Source: Candidatus Aminicenantota bacterium
GTDB lineage: Bacteria; Acidobacteriota; Aminicenantia; UBA2199
Assembly (NCBI GenBank): GCA_024644125.1
Contig: JAHELQ010000305.1
Location: forward strand, 1-6,679
Reading direction: 5' to 3'
Length of the DNA stretch: 6,679 bases
The notes beneath the pieces are model-generated. The model was given only the letters and a program-made list of their open reading frames with translations, did no database searches and was not told the DNA's origin. Shown here one piece after another: positions 1 to 5,620 of the stretch. A program made the translations under genes and the position numbers. Position 1 is the stretch's first letter. The number at the start of each line of letters is the position of its first letter.

Positions 1-1059
1 CTTCCCAAAGCGGATCACCATATCGGTGGAGGAAATTCCCCGGTACATACCGCCGCCCAAATAGGCGTAAACGAGATTGTAATCGGACTTGAATTCCCGG
101 TCGCCCAGAGATTCAGCCTGGAAGAAAACCTCGCCCTCGACTGTCGGTTCGACTATTTCCAAAGCGGATTCTTCCTCTACGTTCGGTTCATTGCTAAGGT
201 TCAGAGGGCCGGCTTCATGGTTGATGCGCATCACCAACCCCTTTAGCACGCCGCCGGGACCCATTTCGTCAAAATCCATCGGGCCGGCGCTCATCGCCAA
301 CAGGTAGCGTACAGTTTCGGTCCAGCGCACCGGCGAGGTGATCTGCTCCACAATGTTGTCGAGCATGGCGCCAGGCTTGTAGGGTCTTGCGGTGACATTG
401 GAAATGACAGGTATCTTGGGCTCGGCGTAGGTGAACTTTCTGGCTAATTTCTTGAATTTCTTTTTAGCCGGCTCCATATAAGGAGTATGGAAGGCTCCGC
501 TCACATTCAGTACCCTGTAATGAGTGGCCCCTCCGTTCAAGAACAGCGATTCCGCCGCCTCGATATCTTCCCGCGGCCCGGAAATCACAATTTGAAAAGA
601 CGAGTTGTAATTGGCCACATGAAGAGTGGAAAGCCTGTGTTTGGCGATGAGTTCTTCGACCTTCGCTTGCTCCATACCAAGCACAGCCGCCATACCACCG
701 CCTTTGGCCTGGCTCATGAGTTCGCCCCGTTTTTGCACCAATTTCAAACCAGTCTCAAAATCCACCACTCCGGCGGCGAACAAGGCGCTGAATTCCCCGA
801 CGCTATGGCCCGCCAGATAAGAAGGAGCGCCTCCTTCCAGCGACCGTTTGAGATAGTTCAAGGAATTGACCACAAACAAAGCGGGTTGCGTGTACTGTGT
901 TTTCACCAGATTTCCGCCGGGATCTTCGAGACACAACTCCTTGATCGAATACCCGAGAATCTCATCCGCCGCTTCTGTCAAATCGCGGAATTCGTCGAAC
1001 AATCCTTCGCCCATTCCCTTTTGCTGGGACCCTTGACCGGGAAACAGATATACCTTCAT
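1..1059 (-). CDS. Trans-acting malonyl-CoA:ACP acyltransferase fused to PfaD-type enoyl reductase (AT-ER), partial at C-terminus
   Basis: The first 353 residues are readable, with no stop before the left edge. Residues 1-270 form a FabD-type acyltransferase: FPGQGSQ at 6-12, the nucleophile motif GHSVG at 84-88 (Ser86), an Arg111 matching the FabD carboxylate-binding arginine, and GAFH at 188-191 (His191). These point to malonyl loading of acyl carrier proteins. After an acidic linker (about 285-310), residues 318-353 (SLGDREFKSDYNL, then AYLGGGMYRGISS and VIRFGK) match the N-terminus of PfaD/PksE-type flavin enoyl reductases. Such AT-ER fusions normally supply malonyl units and trans enoyl reduction to trans-AT polyketide synthases; stand-alone PfaD also serves polyunsaturated fatty acid synthases. 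The ATG start is supported by AAAAGGAG nine bases upstream. The AT call is firm. The ER call rests on about 40 residues. Confidence 0.9.
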   Translation of the reverse strand, partial: MKVYLFPGQGSQQKGMGEGLFDEFRDLTEAADEILGYSIKELCLEDPGGNLVKTQYTQPALFVVNSLNYLKRSLEGGAPSYLAGHSVGEFSALFAAGVVDFETGLKLVQKRGELMSQAKGGGMAAVLGMEQAKVEELIAKHRLSTLHVANYNSSFQIVISGPREDIEAAESLFLNGGATHYRVLNVSGAFHTPYMEPAKKKFKKLARKFTYAEPKIPVISNVTARPYKPGAMLDNIVEQITSPVRWTETVRYLLAMSAGPMDFDEMGPGGVLKGLVMRINHEAGPLNLSNEPNVEEESALEIVEPTVEGEVFFQAESLGDREFKSDYNLVYAYLGGGMYRGISSTDMVIRFGK

Positions 1060-1068
1060 CTCTGCTAT

Positions 1069-1076
1069 CTCCTTTT
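1069..1076 (-). promoter_or_regulatory. Ribosome binding site of the AT-ER gene
   Basis: AAAAGGAG on the minus strand ends nine bases before the ATG at 1059. It fixes the start of the acyltransferase reading frame. Confidence 0.75.
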
Positions 1077-1167
1077 CCTATTTATATATTCTTGTAAACA
1101 AATTTTTGCCGGCACAGTTCCACCGATTACCGATGGTTTGCCTTTGAATTGATGATTAGCCGGAGAA

Positions 1168-1188
1168 ACGGCAATCAATCACTGCCGT
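1168..1188 (-). other. Small hairpin over the end of the araC-type gene
   Basis: The minus strand reads ACGGCA, a 9-base loop, then TGCCGT, giving a 6-bp stem that spans the TGA stop of the AraC-type gene. Only TTTCTCC follows, not a run of T, so it could at most be a weak or attenuating terminator before the AT-ER gene. It may also form by chance. Confidence 0.25.
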
Positions 1189-1525
1189 GATTCCTTGACT
1201 TCCTGTACTTGCTGGGAACAATTCCGAAATGTTTCTTGAAAACGCGGCTAAAATGGATGGAAGAACAAAATCCCATTTGAAGGGAAATTTTGCTGACTTT
1301 CAACTCGCCGGAGGTGTGCAACAAATAAGCGGCACGTTCCATTTTTTCCTGGATGATAAAACTATGCAACGTGACATTTTTTTGCGATCTAAATTCCCTC
1401 GACAGATGCGAGCGATCGACGTTCAGTGCATTGGCGATGAAGGTTACGCTGATCTCCTTCATCTGATTGTTGTCCAATCCCCTGATAAGCGTCGTTACTT
1501 TTTCCGATAGAGAAACATTGCTCAT
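1175..1525 (-). CDS. AraC-family transcriptional regulator, DNA-binding domain only
   Basis: This is a 116-residue protein that is almost entirely an AraC/XylS DNA-binding domain. The first helix-turn-helix lies at about residues 26-47 (ISVTFIANALNVDRSHLSREF). The second lies at about 77-101 and ends in the family signature HFSRVFKKHFGIVPSKYR (91-108). There is no room for a ligand-binding, cupin or receiver domain, so its activity may be set by expression level or by a partner protein; that is inference. The ATG has a GTAAAGG element seven bases upstream (1533-1539). The gene ends 115 bp before the start of the AT-ER gene, in the same direction, so it may be co-transcribed with that gene and control it. 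It is more AT-rich than its neighbours. The family assignment is secure; targets and effector are unknown. Confidence 0.9.
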   Translation of the reverse strand: MSNVSLSEKVTTLIRGLDNNQMKEISVTFIANALNVDRSHLSREFRSQKNVTLHSFIIQEKMERAAYLLHTSGELKVSKISLQMGFCSSIHFSRVFKKHFGIVPSKYRKSRNHGSD

Positions 1526-1588
1526 TTTTTAGCCTTTACATTCTCTTCACAATCATTTTTAATTGTTGAAAATATTTCTTGATCTTTT

Positions 1589-1634
1589 TCAATCACACTT
1601 ACGGCGAAAAAACTCCCAAACAATTGTCAATCAC
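1589..1634 (-). repeat. Directly repeated GTGATTGA octamer upstream of the AraC-type gene
   Basis: GTGATTGA occurs on the minus strand at 1589-1596 and 1627-1634, 38 bp apart and 64 and 102 bp upstream of the AraC-type start codon. A third copy at 1175-1182 overlaps that gene's stop codon, about 116 bp upstream of the AT-ER start. AraC-type proteins often bind direct repeats, so these could be operator half-sites. The match is limited to eight bases and may be chance. Confidence 0.3.
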
Positions 1635-1705
1635 GGCCGGGCAAGCTCCCGCCCTTGGTTTTCGTGTAAAATATGCTAATTGGCACATACATCGTTAGTT
1701 ATTTA

Positions 1706-1719
1706 TCAAACCGGTTTGA
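1706..1719. promoter_or_regulatory. Perfect 14-bp palindrome TCAAACCGGTTTGA, operator-like
   Basis: TCAAACCGGTTTGA is its own reverse complement and stands out as a GC-centred island in AT-rich sequence, about 180 bp upstream of the AraC-type start codon. A central CG with symmetric AAACCGGTTT arms is typical of operators bound by LacI/GalR-type dimeric repressors. No such repressor is encoded in the window, so the binding protein is unknown. Confidence 0.4.
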
Positions 1720-1848
1720 ACGAAAGTCAACTTCAATTAGGGCAAGCGTAATTTTTTATAGAGATCCCCAAAAACATAAAGATGCAGGCAGAAACATATT
1801 ATTATGGGGTGGAAAAAACAAAAAAAACCACTTCACGCTCCTTCTTTA

Positions 1849-1882
1849 GAATGATAGTTAAAGTGAATAACTATATCCATTC
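1849..1882. repeat. Interrupted 12-bp inverted repeat in AT-rich DNA
   Basis: The arms read GAATG-ATAGTTA and TAACTAT-atc-CATTC, separated by the 7-base loop AAGTGAA. All 12 arm positions pair, with a 3-base bulge on one side. It could be a protein-binding dyad or an RNA hairpin. No T-run follows directly on either strand, so a simple terminator is unlikely. Confidence 0.35.
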
Positions 1883-2325
1883 CGGTTTCACAAAGTATGT
1901 TTTATCATAGCGAAAAAAAAATGTAAAGTATCAATTTCGTGATATTTATCATACCTTAACTTAGCTCTAATTAACATTTTTCACAATATGTAAAAATATT
2001 CACATTCATTAAAATATAATGCAATTATTGAGACACAAAAATTTCAGTTATCACTTAATCTTGATATATATGTATTTTTGTTATCCAAATAATAATGATA
2101 TCATTTTACTCCAACATTCGTAATTTTTCATCCAACAGTACAATTTTGTGACTTTTTTGTTTACAACACATCAGACTATTTGATCATATTTAAACCTCTT
2201 CATATCTACCTTTAGAATTCCATCATTCATCACATCTTTTCCCAAATAAACCCGGAGAATTAACTCTGCAACAACAGAATTTATTTTTTAGAATGGAAGC
2301 TGCCGCCGCGCGATATGTTATGTAT

Positions 2326-2402
2326 GGGCGGGTTACTCGCCCGCCCTGATTTCGCCGGGAAGCGAAGGATGATGCGTCGAAGCCGCGACTCGCGCTTCGA
2401 CG
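2326..2402 (-). terminator. Three tandem GC-rich hairpins after the operon, probable transcription end
   Basis: Starting 14 bases after the stop of the radical SAM gene, three stem-loops follow each other. The hairpin at 2375-2402 has CGTCGAAG arms continued by an inner CGCG stem with one bulged base and an ACT loop. The one at 2351-2366 has TTCGC/GCGAA arms and a 6-base loop. The one at 2326-2346 has GGGCGGG/CCCGCCC arms and a 7-base loop. The position at the end of a long operon suggests termination or 3'-end protection of the mRNA. None has a proper U-run directly after it, so this is not a classic intrinsic terminator. A REP-like repeat or a structured RNA is the alternative. Confidence 0.5.
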
Positions 2403-2416
2403 TGAGAGAGGGGTTT

Positions 2417-3412
2417 TTATACTTTCTTGAGGATGAGGCGCTTGAGGGCGCTGAGAAGGAAGGGATTTTTGTTGATTTCTACAGAATCTACAGCCCAGCA
2501 TTGGTTGCAATGGGTTTTAGACAGATTGCGGAACGCGCGGTTTATGCCGCAGGGCCTGATGGAATTGACAGGTTCCCGACGGATGTTCGAGCCGTAGTCG
2601 ATATCGCAGAGGGATGTGCAGGGAAATAGACTGCCATCCGCGTCCAGGAAGCAGGAGATACGCTCTACCAGACAATCGATCTCATCTTCCACGTGATGCG
2701 GCCATTTTAAGTAGTACTGGAGAGTTTTTTTCGACATGGACGAAAGACGGGGCTCCTTAGTTTTGATCATCCGGGCGACAAGAGCGTGGAATTCTTCAAT
2801 GGGGGGATAGGCTTCGCTATTGTCCTGGGCGCCGGAAATCACCGGTTGAAACACCACATTGAAGTCCATTTCGCGCGCTTTTTCCAGAATATGGTCGAAG
2901 TGGCGGATATTGTATCTGGATATGGCGGTCATCACCACCACCGGAATGTTTCGCGCTCTAGCGCAGGCAATGGCTTTCATGACATGGTCGTAGGAACCCT
3001 GTCCCTTGTGTTTGTCATGAACGGCGGGTGGGCCGTCCAGGCTCAAGAGCAGGAGATTTAGCTTCTCCAATTCCGAGATCCGGTCGGGTACGAGAGTGCC
3101 GTTCGAGCTCAGGCTCAAGAAGATACCGTTCTTTTTACTGATGTAGTCGATAATATTCCCGATGTCGTTTCGAACCAGAGGCTCTCCTCCATATAAATTG
3201 ATGAACACGCATTGATGCTCAATCATATCGATGACCGAATAGATCTCGCTCTCCGAGAGTTCGTCGCATTGCCTGTGGGGTACGTTGCAATAGATACACT
3301 CGTGATTGCAGCGATTGGTGACTCTGATATTCACCAACAAGGGGTAGCTCTTACGCAAGAGGCTGACGCCCAATACGCGAAAAAAAGTTCCGGCTGCTTT
3401 TTGTATATTCAC
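2417..3412 (-). CDS. Radical SAM enzyme with short C-terminal auxiliary-cluster (twitch/SPASM-like) domain
   Basis: This is a 331-residue protein. CNHECIYC at 35-42 is the CxxxCxxC motif that binds the [4Fe-4S] cluster. GGEP at 75-78 is the SAM-binding motif, and LLLSLDGPPAVHDKHKGQGS (121-140) is typical of the MoaA/PqqE/SPASM branch. The C-terminus has ISCFLDADGSLFPC (252-265), a SPASM-like element, then C269, C288 and HCNQC (301-305). The full CX2CX5CX3C set of a SPASM domain is missing, so a twitch-type domain with one auxiliary cluster fits better. Such enzymes modify peptides or act on small molecules and cofactors; the substrate is unknown. No precursor peptide or PqqD-like chaperone is visible nearby. 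It is last in the operon. It starts with GTG, overlapping the upstream stop as GTGA, and is preceded by AAAGGAGAGG (3418-3427). The radical SAM call is firm; the domain type is inferred. Confidence 0.92.
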   Translation of the reverse strand: MNIQKAAGTFFRVLGVSLLRKSYPLLVNIRVTNRCNHECIYCNVPHRQCDELSESEIYSVIDMIEHQCVFINLYGGEPLVRNDIGNIIDYISKKNGIFLSLSSNGTLVPDRISELEKLNLLLLSLDGPPAVHDKHKGQGSYDHVMKAIACARARNIPVVVMTAISRYNIRHFDHILEKAREMDFNVVFQPVISGAQDNSEAYPPIEEFHALVARMIKTKEPRLSSMSKKTLQYYLKWPHHVEDEIDCLVERISCFLDADGSLFPCTSLCDIDYGSNIRREPVNSIRPCGINRAFRNLSKTHCNQCWAVDSVEINKNPFLLSALKRLILKKV

Positions 3413-3990
3413 TGTTTCCTCTCCTTTTCTACTACGGTGGCGGCGTAGAGATTTTCTTCAAATTGCGATCCGGGATGACGGTCATCATGGATCTTTGAGG
3501 CGATCACTGTCTCTGAATTCAGATATCTGCCCGAGTAGTCGATGATTTTTCCTTTGTTTTCCCAAAAGGCGATCTTCCCTACCGGCATGTAAGGGTACAC
3601 GATCAAGGGGTGCGAGACCAGAATCTCGAGGGTCCAGGGGATGATGGCTCCCGTATGCCCCAGCGGGGCGCTGAAATGGATCCACATTCCCATTGTCGAT
3701 ACAGAGCGTCTGCAATGGAGGGTTTGAGCGTAATAATCGCTCCCCAGCACCTCGAAGGTCTTTGACAAATAGAGTCTGTTGGGCAGGAGAACGAAGCCGG
3801 ATTCGGGGGTGTCGAACGCCCTGCACTTGTTGCATTTTTTTACATCCAGCACTTCGTCTTCGTATACGAGAAATTCCTTGCCGAGATGGAATCCGTAGGA
3901 GTTGGGTTCTAGATTGCAGGGATCGAAGGGCTGGATGATGATTCTCTTCCGCTCGACCTCTTCTCTGATTTTTTCGCCAGTCAGTATCAT
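3409..3990 (-). CDS. dCTP deaminase/dUTPase-superfamily protein (Dcd-like)
   Basis: This protein has 193 residues, the same length as E. coli dCTP deaminase. The N-terminus (MILTGEKI, then IIIQPFDPCNLEPNSYGFHLG at about 17-37) matches the family opening, in which PF and a Ser-Tyr-x-x-x-Leu-Gly segment recur. CRRSVSTMGMWIH (93-105) corresponds to the RSS-x-x-x-x-G nucleotide-binding segment. PLGHTGAIIPWTLEI (109-123) carries Glu122 at the position of the catalytic glutamate. VGKIAFWE (137-144) is the closing strand. Known members make dUTP (or dUMP) from dCTP, or hydrolyse dUTP. Oddities are a CNKC pair at 53-56 and relaxed motif residues (RSV instead of RSS), so the substrate may differ from dCTP. 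The gene begins 11 bases after the kinase gene with no strong ribosome binding site. It overlaps the radical SAM gene by 4 bp. The fold is fairly sure; the activity is not. Confidence 0.82.
   Translation of the reverse strand: MILTGEKIREEVERKRIIIQPFDPCNLEPNSYGFHLGKEFLVYEDEVLDVKKCNKCRAFDTPESGFVLLPNRLYLSKTFEVLGSDYYAQTLHCRRSVSTMGMWIHFSAPLGHTGAIIPWTLEILVSHPLIVYPYMPVGKIAFWENKGKIIDYSGRYLNSETVIASKIHDDRHPGSQFEENLYAATVVEKERKQ
3418..3427 (-). promoter_or_regulatory. Ribosome binding site supporting a GTG start of the radical SAM gene
   Basis: AAAGGAGAGG lies within the end of the upstream gene, five bases before GTG at 3412. It supports the unusual start codon and translational coupling to the deaminase-like gene. 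Confidence 0.7.
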
Positions 3991-4001
3991 TCTCTCATAA
4001 C

Positions 4002-4559
4002 CTACGGCCGGTCGATGAATCGCTGCAGGAATCGGTGGATGTGTGTCTTGACATGATCTTGATCTTCGAAGCCGGTATCGATAGCGCAGTCCGCCGAAAA
4101 TTTGTCGATATCGCGTGTTGTTTGGGAGACGATGGTAATCGAGATATCCTTCCGCGCTTTTAGGCGGCGTACGCGCAATTCTTCATCGCAATGGACCTTT
4201 ACAAAAATAAATCCCTCTTTTTTGAGGGCTGGATAATCGGTTTGGTAATCACGGATATCATCATTGATGACGACATCGGCTTCGCTTTTTTTGAGCCGCT
4301 CCATAAAATCGTTCACCAACGACAGACTGGAGATACGTCGCAAATTGGCGGCAATGCTCTCCAGGAGGAGTTGATCCTGCTCGTAGAAATCAATTTTTCC
4401 CCCGGCGGTTTCATAGTAAACTTGTTGAATTTTATACAGCGGGTAGGCCAATTTGATAAATTCTATTGTTTTTTTCCCGGCGGAGAAATAGTCGGCGATA
4501 ATGCGCGCCACAGTGCTTTTCCCACATCCGGATAATCCATAAACGGCTAATTTGATCAT
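4002..4559 (-). CDS. Small P-loop kinase, dNMP kinase/dephospho-CoA kinase-like
   Basis: This is a 185-residue protein. It opens with a Walker A loop, GLSGCGKST (8-16), directly after the first strand, as in nucleoside monophosphate kinases. VINDDIRD (97-104) resembles the DxR nucleotide-binding segment of phage-type deoxynucleotide kinases. An arginine-rich lid follows (RVRRLKARKD, 129-138), and then a C-terminal segment DCAIDTGFEDQDHV (157-170) of the kind seen in dNMP and dephospho-CoA kinases. The likely reaction is transfer of a phosphate from ATP to a nucleotide or similar small molecule. The neighbouring Dcd-like gene favours a (deoxy)nucleotide, but that is inference. The start at 4559 is chosen over an upstream ATG at 4616. 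It gives the standard P-loop spacing, has GAGGAGGT six bases before it, and overlaps the preceding stop as ATGA. Confidence 0.82.
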   Translation of the reverse strand: MIKLAVYGLSGCGKSTVARIIADYFSAGKKTIEFIKLAYPLYKIQQVYYETAGGKIDFYEQDQLLLESIAANLRRISSLSLVNDFMERLKKSEADVVINDDIRDYQTDYPALKKEGFIFVKVHCDEELRVRRLKARKDISITIVSQTTRDIDKFSADCAIDTGFEDQDHVKTHIHRFLQRFIDRP

Positions 4560-5620
4560 GTCGATACCTCCTCGAAAAAAGACGCGCCGATTTTCAAGTC
4601 GCCGGTAAACTCCCAAAAAGTGATACCCCGCAAAAGCGTGTTCATTTTTTCGATGTTTCTTTTTGTTTTTTTATAGTCTGGCTCGATGAAGCGATGCCAT
4701 TTGGTTTGATAGTAATCGGTCGAGAACATCAGATTGTCGAGTAGACGATCGGCGCCGCCGTGTTTGACGGAAGTCAGGGTAGAGCCGTCGCTCGCCGAAT
4801 CGAATCGGGGAAAAATGCATGTGTCCAGAGCATAATCTCCTCTGCCGAACCGGATCGAAAGCGTCTCGGCGAACCGGGCTGGATCGATCAAGATCTTTTT
4901 GTCAGGATGCATCGTTGCCGCATCCAATCCATAGACATCCTCCACAAGGGAACGTAGCGCCGGAAACCTTGCGACGGTTCCTGCCCCCAGATGCGGATAA
5001 TCGGGCCAGCCGTTGATGCGCAACCGGTCATCCGTCACGGTGATGAAGCATTTGTCGCCGGAGATGAGGCTGCAATCGCCGGCGCTCAACAATTCCAACA
5101 ACATGGTGGATTTCCCGCTACCTTTACTGCCCACCACGGCGATTCCGCTATCTTCCACCAGGACGGCGGAGGCGTGCAGGATCAACGTGCCCTGGCTCTC
5201 CTCGTTTTTGACGATTAAATCCCGGATCAACTCGATCAATTGAATGGAAGACTCGGTAGAGAAGTAGACATCTACTCGGTTCTCCTGTTTATTCATGACG
5301 ATGTTGGTCCTGGTTTCATCCGCGATGAAGTGTTCGTCGTCCCCCAGCCGGAATAGCCGGCTCTTGAGATTGAACTCCGGGGCTGTGCTGGTTCGCATGG
5401 TCTTCCATTCGATAAAAAGGCCGGAATCAAGCGCTTCCCAATCATACAGTTCGTAAGGGATCACGTTCATCGCGGCAAGCGGTTTCGTTTTGGGCGCGTC
5501 CGTCGCCTCCAGATAGGACGAGAAAAAATCGAGCACATCGTAGATATTGTCGGGGGTTCGCAAATCTACTGTCACTTCGATGCAAGAATGCAGGTAATTT
5601 AGATATATCGGGGGCTTCAT
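4556..5620 (-). CDS. HPr-kinase-like P-loop protein with unassigned N-terminal half
   Basis: This is a 354-residue protein. The C-terminal half carries the HPr(Ser) kinase-type core: TLILHASAVLVEDSGIAVVG (145-164) runs into the Walker A loop GSKGSGKST (164-172), and LISGDK (185-190) sits where HprK has its Walker B/catalytic aspartate region. The LHASAV strand followed by such a P-loop is the hallmark of HprK-related kinases. Family members outside sugar-phosphotransferase control occur in peptide natural-product clusters, where some phosphorylate precursor peptides. The N-terminal ~140 residues are not recognised and are not the usual HprK N-domain; they could bind a substrate or partner. 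The start ATG at 5620 has AAGGAG five bases upstream and overlaps the preceding stop as ATGA. No HPr or phosphotransferase gene is nearby. Family membership is likely; the substrate is unknown. Confidence 0.8.
   Translation of the reverse strand: MKPPIYLNYLHSCIEVTVDLRTPDNIYDVLDFFSSYLEATDAPKTKPLAAMNVIPYELYDWEALDSGLFIEWKTMRTSTAPEFNLKSRLFRLGDDEHFIADETRTNIVMNKQENRVDVYFSTESSIQLIELIRDLIVKNEESQGTLILHASAVLVEDSGIAVVGSKGSGKSTMLLELLSAGDCSLISGDKCFITVTDDRLRINGWPDYPHLGAGTVARFPALRSLVEDVYGLDAATMHPDKKILIDPARFAETLSIRFGRGDYALDTCIFPRFDSASDGSTLTSVKHGGADRLLDNLMFSTDYYQTKWHRFIEPDYKKTKRNIEKMNTLLRGITFWEFTGDLKIGASFFEEVST
4566..4573 (-). promoter_or_regulatory. Strong ribosome binding site that decides the kinase start
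   Basis: GAGGAGGT lies six bases before ATG 4559, inside the end of the HPr-kinase-like gene. It rules against the longer 204-residue frame starting at 4616, which would add 19 residues before the first strand. Confidence 0.85.

Larger units (their letters stand above)
1526..2416. other. AT-rich intergenic region, probable regulatory DNA
   Basis: About 890 bp lie between the AraC-type gene and the end of the radical SAM gene. I see no gene that I can support. Positions 1660-2290 are strikingly AT-rich compared with the genes on either side. Structure seen here: GTGATTGA octamers (minus strand) at 1589-1596 and 1627-1634, a 14-bp palindrome at 1706-1719, an inverted repeat at 1849-1882, a 12-bp palindrome AATGATATCATT at 2094-2105, and a GC-rich hairpin block at 2326-2402. 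A TTGACA sequence on the minus strand (1625-1630) looks like a -35 box but has no convincing -10 at normal spacing. Any promoter of the AraC-type gene should lie here, in the part nearest 1525. Confidence 0.6.

Noticed and set aside
487..1152. Plus-strand open frame of 221 codons
   Set aside because: It lies antisense to the acyltransferase, whose motifs (GHSVG, GAFH) and ribosome binding site are clear. Its translation shows no domain and the frame has no ribosome binding site.
1782..1910. Plus-strand open frame of 42 codons in the AT-rich region
   Set aside because: There is no ribosome binding site, the content is low-complexity Lys/Thr and Tyr, and it overlaps the inverted repeat at 1849-1882. 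It is not distinguishable from chance.
2171..2203. Minus-strand 10-codon frame with AAAGG upstream
   Set aside because: It is too short to support as a leader peptide. No gene or attenuator structure follows within a useful distance.
1526..2416. CRISPR array, tRNA or insertion sequence in the long gap
   Set aside because: There are no regularly spaced repeats, no cloverleaf-like sequence, no transposase fragment and no paired terminal repeats with target duplication.
2223..2510. Minus-strand open frame of 95 codons at the end of the radical SAM gene
   Set aside because: It overlaps the C-terminus of the radical SAM gene in another frame and runs through the hairpin block. Its translation is low in recognisable structure and it has no good ribosome binding site.
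2417..3412. Prokaryotic viperin (radical SAM making ddhCTP), suggested by the nearby nucleotide kinase
   Set aside because: The protein has the SLDG region and C-terminal cysteines of the MoaA/PqqE/SPASM branch, which viperins lack, and the cluster motif CNHECIYC differs from the viperin form.
3485..3835. Minus-strand open frame of 116 codons
   Set aside because: It is entirely inside the Dcd-like gene in a different frame, with a composition typical of an out-of-frame reading.
4560..4616. Upstream ATG at 4616 as the start of the small kinase
   Set aside because: It would add 19 residues before the first strand. A strong GAGGAGGT and an ATGA overlap support 4559 instead.
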